The notes beneath the pieces were generated by a model. It ran no database searches. It worked only from the letters and a program-made list of their open reading frames with translations, and was not told the origin of the DNA. A DNA stretch of 64,000 nucleotides. Source: Diphasiastrum complanatum (lineage: Eukaryota > Streptophyta > Lycopodiopsida > Lycopodiales > Lycopodiaceae). The stretch's first letter is position 1; each line of letters begins with the position of its first letter. Positions 39,753-51,700 of the stretch are shown piece by piece. The position numbers and the translations under genes are program-made. The stretch is from NCBI GenBank assembly GCA_029204225.1, contig CM055092.1, forward strand, positions 73,322,857 through 73,386,856, in the 5' to 3' direction.

Positions 39753-42700
39753 CCTTGCAGCATCAGGCCTCTGTATTACACCAGCAGCAACAACAGTCAA
39801 TGTTGCAACAATCACAACAACCTCAGCAGCTTTTGAACCAGCAAAGCAGTGTTCAGGTCCTCCATCCGCAGCAACTATTGCAGCAACAAATGTTGCAGCA
39901 AAGTAAGCAGATTCAACCGCCGCAAACCTCCCAAACCCAGCAGCAAGTGCTCCAGCAGCAGCAGCAGCTTGGACAATCACAGCCACAGCTCCAGCAGCAG
40001 CAACAACTTGGGCAATCTCAGTCTCATCAGCAGCAACCTCCTTCAATGTCGTTGCAATCTCAGTCACAACAACAGCAAACACCACAACAACAATCGTTGC
40101 CTTTGCAGCCTCAGATGCAGCTGCAACAACAGCAGACAACTCAGCAGCAACAACAATCTCTTCCTCAACTACCTCAACAAACCAGTGTTATGCAGCAGCA
40201 AAGAATGAATCAATCAGTTGGTTTGGCCCAACAACAGCACGGTTTGCTTGACCAGCAGCAACAAAAGCAACAGCTGCTTCAAGCGCAGCAGCAGCGTGTT
40301 CTTTCTGAGGCTTCTTCAGGTGCCATGGAAAGACATAAATTGATCTTTTGTCAACAAGTTGTTTTGAAAACTTTTGTTATTTGGTATTTAACTGGTCCCC
40401 TTTTCGTAATTGGAAAGCCTGATTTGTCTTTGGTTTCTCAGCTTCTATTGAATCTTCAGGGCAGACAGCACAGTCCGTCGGTGTAGATCCAAATGATATT
40501 GTTTGGCAAAAGGTGAGGTTTCTTGTGATTGTCGTGACTGTGATATTAGGCATTTTTCTTCCTTGTGGGAAATAGTTCGCATATTTGCTCAAACATAGGA
40601 CCATGGTTTTGCAAATAAGACAAGTTGGTGCCTTTCTGTGCAGTTGCAAGTGTTAAAGGAAAAGTATTTTCAGGACATGAAGGATTTATATAGCATGCTC
40701 ACAACAAGAAGCAAACAGGTACCACCTCTAAAATCAGCCCTCTCAATTCTGGCTTCATGGTCTGTTATTAAAAGATTTCTCAATCTTGTCACGAAACAAT
40801 TCTGTTTCTTTTTGGCAGTCAATTATGTTCTCTTTGTTTTTGTTGATTTGGATGCTCGAAGGTTTATTTTCTGTTCATGGTAATAGATCATTATCTTCTC
40901 AAACTCAATCATGTTTAGGCCAACAGTCGGGCAATTCTCATAGTGCAATCAGCTGAATGCTCTAGATAAGGACCAATGAACCTTTTTTGGTAGCTAGAGC
41001 TTGCAGTCCGATTCAGGCTCTTCATAGGTTTGGTTCTTATTTCATGCTCTGTGGAAAGCGTTTAAAAAATCACATTGGATTTTGCATAGTTAAGTTCTTA
41101 GAGCAAATTCATATGTCAGAAATACCGCACTTGAGAACATTGTCCAGAAATGTCCGAGAATCGGTGGTTTGAGAGTTTTGAGAGCGATGCTCAGCTGTGT
41201 GTGCCTATTCTTGGCGGAAGTGTGCTACACTATGCATTCAATTGCAGGACCTAGATACACGGCTATCGATCACAGACATTGAAGCAATCAATCAAACAAA
41301 TAGATGTAACACAAGAATCAGAATTGGAAGAACAGAAAGTATTTTGTATTTCTGAATTGTTTTAGAGTGAGTTGGTAGTGTCTCGCTTGTTGGGGGCCTG
41401 ACGCTCCTCTTACAATTCTATCTCTGCTTCTTGCAGATCTATATTTTCATCATATCTATTTTGAATTCTAACCTATGCTTATGTCTCACGATGTGAGATT
41501 ACAAGATAGATTAACTAATTATTACAAGAGAGGTTTATGCTAAATCATTGATCAACTGTCCCTCTGGTAACATTACTTTTTGCGGCTGAGCGTGACAGCC
41601 TGGAAGATTCACTCCCGACTGCAGGAGGCCGCCTTCAACGGGGGTCCGACAAATTCGGTGTTGATGGCTGCCGATATGTCGGCCCCTTCTGGGAATGCGG
41701 GAGAATGTTTGCACGAGTTCACCATCTCCAACGCTCCCTCTTGAACGATGCAACCTTTCTTTTGTTATCCAATTCCCATCGATTTCCTGTGTTTAGTGAA
41801 TAGTGGTTTGTCCAGCGGCTTGGTCAGCAAATCTGCAATCATGTCTTCTGATTTGATGAATTCGACATTCAGCTCTCCTTTTGAGATCAGATCTCGAATG
41901 TGATGGTACTTCAGAGGTATATGTTTGGTATATGTTTGGTTTTTGAGTGAAAAACTGGATCCTGGGCTAAGTAAATAGCGCTCTGAGAATCCATCTTCAT
42001 GATGCAAGGATCTCCTTGATGTATGCCAATTGCTTCCAATATCATCTGTAACCATATCACCTCGTCAATGTTTAATGGGATCGTTGCGTACGTCGTTTCA
42101 AAACGCGTTTGAAACATCTAGTTTAGGTTCGAAACAAAAATTTTTTTTAGGTTTTTTTTTTTTGAAAATGTGTTTTTGAGGGTTTTTGGGGTTTACAGAT
42201 GTCATAGAAAGTCTAGTAACAAGTAGATACATCCAATTTTGTGAGAATGCTCTAGAGAATGTAATCTCAAGAGGAGAAGCTGTGTGTGGTGACTATGGTC
42301 ACTTTCTTCAGTCTATTATTGATACTGTCATGGATAGGTTATTAGGTTGCAAGAATCTGTCATGCCCATTGCCAGTACATACTACAAAGCTTATGGTGCG
42401 GTTTTGGAATTTTGGTTTTTTGTTTTTAAATCGTTTCAAACACTGAAACGACATTTCGAAACAGGGTGTTTCGTACGGCCTGTTTCGAATGCGTTTTGAA
42501 ACGCTTTTCGAGGAAATATTGCACCTCGTTTGCCAGCTTTGAACTGCCACGTATTCAGCTTTGCATGAAGATTGCGCCACCAATGTCTGCTTCTTGCAGA
42601 TCCAACTTATCGCTGCTCCGCACGCTATCGAACATCCACCTGTTGCGGACTTGCTGTCGTCTTTGCAGCTCGCCCAGCTTGCATCACTGTAGTGTCGCAG

Positions 42701-45700
42701 CATAAATTCATCTTCTACTGTGTAGATCAATCCCTGCCTTTTAGATATTGTAGTATTCTTTTTGCCATCACCCAATGAGCCATGCTAGGATTGGAAGAGA
42801 ATTGACTTAATGAGTAGACAGGGAACGATCGATCGGGTCTTATGATACTTCCTTGATAACTCTTAGTTATAGCTAGATCTTGCTCACTACATCAAGTTGT
42901 AAATGAGTCTATTATGTTTCGAATGATGACTATCCAGCGATGGACAGATCTAGCGGTTTTCTGAAGGTAGAAACACGTCCATCTTGCCTCACTAGCATTG
43001 ATGGACAATCAATCACTATTTATATCTCTGCAAGATGCGCTACAAACTCAGGTGGCAACGATGAACTGCCTGTTGTCTTTTCAATTGTAAAGTTGCTTTT
43101 TCAAGCTCTGGTTGACAACGATGGGCTGGCCCTATCATACACTTTTATTTGGCTTCAATAAAACATAGATGATAGCCGATGTCCAGGACATATGGCTCTC
43201 TTTCATAATGCTAAAAAATGTGTTATAAGGTTGATAGACTTTCTGTCCAGCGATTCATACTTCTCATACTTGCAAATAAACTCCTACTGTCCCAGCGATG
43301 GATAGTAGGATCATCTACTTTCTTTTTTTTTGATGCTTTATGTGAGTAATAGGCTCCCTGTCCAGCGATGGACAACAAGCCGATTTTTTCAATTTTGATT
43401 ATATCTTCTCATATATACTCTTCCTACTGTCTAGCAATGGACAATAGGATGCTATATGGCTCACCTTCAAACAATCATAAGATTCTATATCACAAAAATG
43501 TGCAAACCATGAGGTACATCAGACTTCCGATCAAATTTTGATATGGTATCTGTTCCATCTTTTGCCTCTCTTCTTCTGTGTTTGGGCACTCTTGCTTCGA
43601 TAATCTGGCTTTGGCTGTCATTGGTGTTGCCTTTTCTTTGCAGTTGTTCATTCTGTACTATTTCAATATCTTTTCAGCATATTCTGATTGGCTTACTTGC
43701 ATGATTCTTGTTCGGCCTCTTTTGATTTGCAGCCCCAGACATTTTGTTGCTTCTCCTAAGTCTGTGATTTCATAGTTTGCAGATATCTGACTCTTCGTAT
43801 CATTTATCAACATCAGACAATTGCCTATCATTAAAGAGTCATCTACAAATATTGTAAGAATCACAAACTTATTTTCTATTTTTTTTACATACACATTACA
43901 GTCAGGTGCTGTATGAGTAAAGCGTAGAGACTCCAGAAGACTGTCGAGCTTCTTATACCAAGCTCGTGATGCCTGCTTGAGACCGTAGATACATCGATTC
44001 AGCCGACAGGCGTAATTTCGATTGTTCGGGTCTTCGTATCCTTCAGGCTGCTTTATGAAGATTTCTTCGTCTAGGTCTTTGTGAAGAAAGGGTGTCTTTA
44101 CATCGATCTGGTGCACTTTCAGATCATACTTTTTTGCATATGCGAGTAGTAGTCGGATGCTCGACATCTTGACCATGGGTGAGTATGTGTCGAAGTAGTC
44201 GACACCATACCTCTGCGTGTAGCCCTTGGCGACAAGTCGAGCTTTGTAACGTCCGACAGTTCCATCTGACTTTAGCTTCCCTTTGTATACCCTTTGCAGT
44301 TGACCATTTTCTTTCCTTCAGGTAGTGGCTCTAGTGTCCACGCCTGATTCTGCTTCATCGAATCTCCCTCTGGACTCTGGATAGCTTCTTGATATGTCGT
44401 CGCTCTTCAGTGTAGCTGCAGTATTCGACATCTGTGTCTTCACTCCACTAAAGATTGTCAATGTATCGGTTAGAGGGTCTTCTTGTTCTTGTCGACCTTC
44501 TTGGTCCGATTTGTCGCTGCTGGTTTGTGTCTTCTTCGATATCTTCGACAGGTTGGTCTTCTGCTTCCTGCTCTGGAGTATGTGGTTCGACATTTTGGTT
44601 TGATGTCTGGCCTTGGACTCCTCTTCAATCGACAATATTGTGAAGATTTCATGGCTCTTTGATTCCTTCATTCCAGGAAACGTCGATTCGTCGAACTTCA
44701 CATCTCTTCTCATTACCGCCTTTTTCGAGGTTGGATTGTAGAGTCGGTAGATCTGTGAGCCGTTCGAATATCCGACCATGACTGTTTGCACCGACTTTTC
44801 GTCGAGTTTACTTCTTTTCTCTTTTGGTATGTGCATGTATGCTGCACATCTGAATACTCGCACATACGATAGATCAGAGTTCTCACCCGTCCACATTTCG
44901 TACGACGTTTTGTCTTCCAGGGTTGTCATTGGGCCGAGTCAATTTGGGCCGAAGCAGTTGCAATTGCTTTGGCCCAAAATTGACTCAGCAATTGCGCTTG
45001 CGCCATCATCCATGCAACTGCTTCGGCCCAAAATTGACTCGACAACTGCCCTTGTGCCATCATCCATTTAGCTCCTTCGACAAGCGTCCTATTTCTTCTT
45101 TCTGCTACACCATTGTACTGTGGTGTATAGGCAGGTGTGAACTGATGCTCGATTCCTCTGTCCTGGCAGAAGCCTAAAAACTCCTTGCTCGAATACTTGC
45201 CTCTATTGTTGGACCTGATTGTCGGCAATTTCTTGGAGGCGTGTCTTTCAACGAATGCCACGAACCTGTTGAAAGCATCGAACACTTCTGATTTTTTCTT
45301 TAAGTTGTAGATCGTCGTCATCTTGTTGTAATTATCAATGAAAGTGAGGAAATATTGCGATCCAGAGAGAGAGTCGACTTTCATCGGTCCACAGACATCT
45401 GAGCGGACGAGCTCAAGGATATCCTTGGCTCTTCTTCCTTCATGTACAAATGGACTTCGATCCTACTTGCCTTTATGGCATGCTTCACAGAGGTCGGACT
45501 CTAGACTTGTAACTCTTAGACCAGTTTCAATTTCCTTTCTGCTCATGTCGTAGAGACTCCTCATATTATAATGATACATTCTTCTATGCCAGAGATGATT
45601 TTCATTTTTTGATGCATTTAATATGCTATCATAGTTGCTGATAATTTTAGCTTGATACGGGTTACCTTGTCTAGACTTGACAACTAGCAACTTGTTTGAT

Positions 45701-48700
45701 TTTTGCTCTATTATTCGGCATACGTTCCCATCGAATAGGACTCGTATTCCAAGATCGACTATTCTCGACACACAGTAGATCCCTCCTTGGCGTAGGTATG
45801 TAGAGCGCTCCTTGAAGCTCTGCATGTCTCGACAGTGTATGTAGCTGTAGAGTCCTGATGCCTTCGACATCGTGTCTGCTCGCATCACCTAGTATCACTG
45901 TTCTTGCATTGTCGAGTGTCTTGTAGTTGATCAAGAAGTTTTTGTTGCAGGTAATATGTGATGTAGCTCCAGATCGATGACTATATCATAGTTGTGCTCC
46001 GTGTAGCTGGTTGATGCCTCATCGACTATAGTGAAGGCATTGTTGCTCTTCTCAACATTCTTCGATGATTTTGCAACATTTGCTTTTTCTGCTTTGTGCT
46101 TCCCTTTCGGGTTGTGGCAGCATTCATATGTAGAATGCCATCTCTGGTAAGCTCAGGATGAGCATTCTCAGAGGCTGATAGGATGAAGGTAGAGATTTCA
46201 AAAAAGTACATCAGCTGCTGCGGTGCCAGGACTTGGTGCTCCTGTCCAGATGCTGAAAGGTGAGCGAAGATCGTTCTGATCTTCTCAACATGTTGATCCA
46301 AGTCGTTGCCATCCCATCGCAAGCTTTGTAGCTGATTGTGTAGGTGCATGACTGATGCAGCTATCCTCACTTCGTACTTTTGCTTTAGTTTCTCCCACGC
46401 TTCATGGCTGCTGTCGCAATCTTCAATTTGCATGAGGATTTCTTTGTTCACGGAGGACACGATAATCGCCATTGCGCATTCATCCTTCCTAATCCATTCT
46501 GCTCTCCTTGGGTCTCCCTCTGGAGGCTTTTCTTCTGTGAGATCGGTCACTGACCATATCCCTTCACCCTTTAAGAGTGTTTTGATCTTGAACTTCCATA
46601 CTCGATAGTTTGCGCCATCAAGATTGATAGCAATCGTAGTTTGAATCGTAGTAGCCATAGTGTGTCTAATGAATCGGCTCTGATACCATGTCTGGGAATC
46701 GGTGGTTTGAGAGTTTTGAGAGCGATGCTCAGTTGTGTGCACCTATTCTTGGCGGAAGTGCGCTACACTATGCATTCAATTGCAGGACCTAGATACGTGG
46801 CTATCGATCACAGACATTGTAGCAATCAATCAAACAAACAGATGTAGCTCAAGAATCAAAATTGGAAGAACAGAAAGTATATTGTATTTCTGAATTGTTT
46901 AAGAGTGAGTCGGTAGTGTTTCGCTCGTTGGCGGCCTGACGCTCCTCTTACAATTCTATGTCTGCTTCTTGCAGATGTGTATCTTCATCATATCTATTCT
47001 GAATTCTAACGTATACTTATGTCTCACGCTGTGAGATTGCAAGATAGATTAACTAATTATTACAAGAGAGGTTTATGCTAAATCATTGGTTAAATGTCCC
47101 TTTGGTAACGTTACTTCACACCCGACGGCAGGAGGCCGATAGTTCAGCTTGCCCAACGAGCTATGGTCCCGATAGTCCGCCTTCAGCTCTTTGGTTGGGA
47201 GTCCGACAAATTCGGTGTCGATGGCTGCCGATATGTTGGTCCCTTCAGGGAATGCGGGAGAATGGTTGCATGAGTTCACCATCTCCAACAAAAATTTTCT
47301 TATTGCATATTGTAACATAAGCTTAAGGAGCTATTCCTGGATGCAATGAATCTAATTCATTTCTCTTTTGAATTTTTGGCTGGTGGAATGCAATCCAAAG
47401 TTTTCTTAATATAAGCTTTGCATCTTGCATCTGTGATGGATCTGACAATCAAGTTGTATCATGCAGTCTTCATGAGAAGATAAGTTTGAAAAACTCCTCC
47501 TTGACTGTGCAAGGTAATTGGCAGCTATTGTTTTTTGTGATTCGTGCATTACCAGATTCTGTATTTCAATGATAAAGTTAGGAGAGGAAAGGGAAATGGA
47601 ACTTCATGGTCCAAACAAAGGTCAGCCAAAACAGTGGTACTTTTCCTCATTTATAAGGCTAAGTTTTATCCTGATTATGCTTAGTTTAAGCTGCATCAGC
47701 CATGCTGAGCTTCAGAACAGTCAATCATTGGAAGAGAAAAGTCAATCTCCACATTTGAAACTAATGCAAACTAAAGCCAACAAAGAGTGATATAATTTCA
47801 GAGTGACCATAGATAGAGGAACGACCATTTGATCCTAGGAATGTCTCATAACCAATTCAATGGGTTATTTCTTCCCAAGAAGCACTTCTGAATCTAGTGT
47901 CAAGCTCAGATAAGATGAATTATTGTTTACCATGGACGTGGGAAAATCATGGAAACAAACAAAGTTACCTTTACGTCCCTCATTACCTGTGGTTAATTAG
48001 CCCCCGACCTGATGAAAAGATACCTAGTTGAGGTTAGAGGACTACTTGAGTGGGAGATAACTTTAGTGGATGCACATGTAGATGTGATTGGAGTTACATC
48101 TGACTGGAAGTGGGTAAATATTGCATGGACATTAGGAGTGGGATCATATTTTCCATGCACCAATATGGATAAGCATGGGTTGTGGCTATTTATAATTTTA
48201 TATTGTAGGGCGTGGGCATTTTGGGTGGATTGGTGATTAATCATTCTATGCCTGATTAGTTAGGAGTCCTCATGATTAGTCTAGTACTAGGATTGGGTGT
48301 TTCTTAGATAGAAGCAGCGTTGTACTGGCATCAGACACTAGGATTGATTGAATGCTGATATGGTTTCCCATCGCACAGAGTTGAGTATATGTTTACTCTT
48401 ATGGATTGTAGGATCCTTTGATATCTAGTTCCCATAGTTTTTTGAACTTTAGTTGTTGTATGAGGTTATCCATGAGTAGATCTAATGAGAACCGTTGAAG
48501 ATGATTAAAGCAATTTTATGAATGGTGAATTCTGAAGCAATGGGAAAGGCTACAAATAGTATGGTGTGCAACGTTTGTGAAGAAGATTGCATGGTTGTAT
48601 GACATGGTATCCATGAGAGATTGTAGGAAAGCCCTACATTTTGCTTTTATTTCCAATATTTTTTTGAGTTCAATCTTGTTGAGTGGATGATCACTGCATA

Positions 48701-51700
48701 TGTGAGTCGTGGTTAGTGCGTTGCATGTGAATGGTATTATGAGTTTCATAATGAGATCAATTTTATAGTTATGACATGTGATTGTAAATGCAAAGTGCAA
48801 TCAAAACCCCGTAGTTTTGGGACTAGTGTTGGACGATTATTTCAATGAGGAGAGTCATAGGTAGGATGATATGCTATTAATGCCAATATAGCTAGAATTC
48901 TTTTGGTTAGTGTAGTGAAATTTTCCTGTTCTTATTGACATTAGGCATGTTGCATGGATGAGGCAATGCTATGATGGATTTTGAGCATTCAAGCTTATGC
49001 TTGAATGGTGCATGATCAGCTTAACAAACACAAAAATAGCTAGTGTACGGTTGATTGAGAATTGGAGGTTGAAGGACCTTTGCAATATCTTAATTTTGAC
49101 GCAATGGAAAGGCAACTATCTGTGCTATCATGGGAGGTTGAAACTTCTTCATGCATGCAATGTCTTGATTTTGGGGAAATCAAAAGGCAACTGATTGTAC
49201 TATTTTTAAGGAGTTAATCTAGCCAAGCAAGCCATTAAGAATCCTTTTGTATTCAATTTGGGGTAGTGACTGAGTATCTTTTCAAACTTGCCTCAAAGAT
49301 TTCTAGATTATTGCGAGTTGGTGCCATAACATTCGTTGATAGACCAACTAATTGGATTAGAAGTTGATGAACTTGAGCTGAGTTGAACTTGAGGCGACAT
49401 TCCTCCTTATTCTCTCGTATTCTCTTTAGTAGTAGAGGATTTTTTTTTTGTCAATGATATGTTTTATGTAGTATTACAAATATGATTTACGATGTCATGA
49501 TGATGTGATCATGCCTTATTTTTGAGTTCCTTATTTTTTTGAGTTTTCAATGTTGAAAATGTCATGGATGAACAACATATTGTTTTTTCCTAAAACTTGT
49601 ACATGTTGATCCTGCGACAATGCTTCCGTGTACTGTTCCGAGCGAGCAAAAGTATATGCCCATCATGGGCTTTTGGCCGACTCTAGGCCTACCACTTGTG
49701 AGCCCCATTCTAGGACCATGCACACCATATCATTTATAATGATAATAGCATGCCAAGCTGATGCATGCCTTTTTCCTATTCCACATACAGTGTTGGAAAT
49801 GCTAGTATTACCATATACTCTTAGCCAGAGACTAGACGTGCTTTGACTAAATCATGAATTATGCTCAAACAACCACGAATATCAAGCTGTCAGCTTTGAA
49901 CAAACTCAAGCTTTCCCATGATTGTAAAAGGTTGGACGACATGTGGATTGATTAGGCCATGTGGTATCGAGTTTCAAAACAAGGCCATTGGATTGAATGC
50001 AAGCTCTTCCATATTTAAGACAGCTCTATCAGATCTATCCATCAATTGAGAGCAATATTGTAGACCTTGCTCAAGTTGAATTTTTGCAATTCTAAGTTTT
50101 GGATATTTTAATTTTGTATCTGGGCAAATTTTTAGTTAAGTATTCAGAATTTATGAACTCGATGACACTTGAGGATCTTGTTCTTACTTCAGCTAAATGG
50201 TCAGAGATTCCAAAGTGATTGCTTCACAAGAGTTGTCTTCGTAACCAGCAAGTTTGATATCTTGTTAACTACAATAGACGGGGTTATAGGCTTAGCATGA
50301 TCAATGTGATGAGACATGGGCATATATAGATGAGACACATGCACATGTATTTGACAAGACACAGATATCTACTGATGAGATACAGCCTCATGCATTCAGA
50401 GACAAGTTCTGATATCTACAAATGAAACATGGGGAGAGCTGACTGAATCTGGATTAAAAAATCATGTCTGATTCTGTTAGTCCCATTTGAGAGACTCTAA
50501 TCATCTTGACAGTGTAAGATAACTGGAAACCATGAAAAAAAATTCTAACTTTTTACTTGGCATGCTGGCTGGTTTCTTCACTTGAACTTTTATAAAACAT
50601 TTTCTGAGTTGACTTAGTAGTGAACTTGCAGTCTCTCCACGTAAAAATAGCTAATGTTACAGAGACTTGAGACACTTGTGGATAATAGCAAAGGCAGCTT
50701 TGTTGCAAATATTTTTTGCAACTTGCTTGATGTATTTCTCATTTTAAACTTCAAACTACGTTGAGTCTTCAAGTTATGCTAATTATGTTTACAGACTAAA
50801 AGTTTTGGTATTTTGATAAATTTTCCTTTTGTTTTATTTTCATTTCGGTTTGGTGACTTTCATGCAAACTGGTCGGTGGGAGTCAATATCTTGAATAAAA
50901 TCTTTAAAATTTGTCAATGAACTGCTTCAATGGTATAATCTTTGGAAATTTATCCAATTTTCAAATTGCCAGAGATGTCAATAAATTGAGGTGAAGCATA
51001 AAGTTATCTTCTCAAAGTGAAAATACTTATTTTGATCACCTTATGCTCTAAAGTAGCAAATTCGATGAAGAAATTAAACAAATCTGTACAATTGGAAGTG
51101 TCTTGATTTTCCATTGAAATATGAAGCTCACATAGGATATATAGCCTATAGGCAGAATTGAAAGTGAGAAAGCATGACCTCCAGCCATCTTACGGATTTG
51201 GTGCACGAGGTTTATATACTTTAGAATGTCAGGCAAGTTTGAAATTATGGAAATTGGAACCATGTCTGGCTTGCAAGCATTATAAATTGGAATCTATGTA
51301 GAAGCTTTTGGCTTCTAAGCTAAGACCATAATTTAATGTATCTGTGTGGTTTGTCTGTTTAGCCAATGCCTATCGAGCAACTTCAGAAGCTGACACATTA
51401 CAAGGATGTGCTGCATCGTATGATTCCATATTTATCGGCCCCCAAAGGAAGTCTTCCCAAAGAGTTCAAACAAGACAAGCTGGAAGCTTTCGAAAAACAG
51501 ATTGTTGGTATTATGGAGACCTTCAAACGTCGGAAATTACCCCAACAGCAGATGATGCCGCAACAAGCCCCCCAAACCATGCCTCCAACTCAAAATGGGA
51601 ATAAAGTTCAATCTCTTCAACAGCAACAGCAGATAATGTCTCATATGCAACAGCAGGAGAAGCATGCACAACAGTTACAGCAGCTTGGGGTCCCTTCTTC

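Larger units (their letters stand above)
44930..45384 (-). pseudogene. Intron 6 copia integrase core with internal duplication
   Basis: YFLTFIDNYNKMTTIYNLKK, TIRSNNRGKYSSKEF and YNGVAERRNRTLVEGA form the core; the second catalytic Asp of RSDNGGEY is Asn here (RSNNRGKY). After WMMAQGQLSSQFWAEAVA the same 18 residues recur (WMMAQAQLLSQFWAKAIA), then a short unusual tail and a stop. The duplication and an adjacent palindrome replace the expected junction with the next part of integrase. Confidence 0.87.
41151..47287 (-). mobile_element. Ty1/copia element in MED15 intron 6
   Basis: Full domain order on the minus strand between two related LTRs: gag from 46,658, protease/pre-integrase, integrase, RT, RNase H, polypurine stretch. 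LTR starts (plus strand) are TGTCCGAGAATCGG and TGTCTGGGAATCGG, ends are CATCTCCA. The flanking 5 bases are AGAAA and ACAAA, an imperfect target duplication. The two LTRs differ at many sites plus indels, so the insertion is not recent. It lies antisense to MED15. Confidence 0.9.
40719..51362 (+). other. MED15 intron 6 (10.6 kb)
   Basis: The largest intron; it holds a full-length minus-strand copia (41,151-47,287) that was itself invaded twice. The remaining 4 kb (47,288-51,362) show no gene; an imperfect repeat of about 70 bp lies near 49,068-49,200 (AAAAGGCAACTGATTGTACT and a related copy). Confidence 0.9.

Noticed and set aside
39215-40208. Long minus-strand and shifted plus-strand frames rich in Leu, Ala, Ser or Asn
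   Set aside because: They are mirror readings of the CAA/CAG tract of MED15 exon 4.
40638-40883. 81-codon frame continuing past MED15 exon 6
   Set aside because: The conserved part ends at SKQ with a GT donor; the rest is intron 6.
43244-43443. Regularly spaced repeats as a CRISPR array
   Set aside because: Repeats are short, variable and unevenly spaced, and the DNA is a plant nuclear intron.
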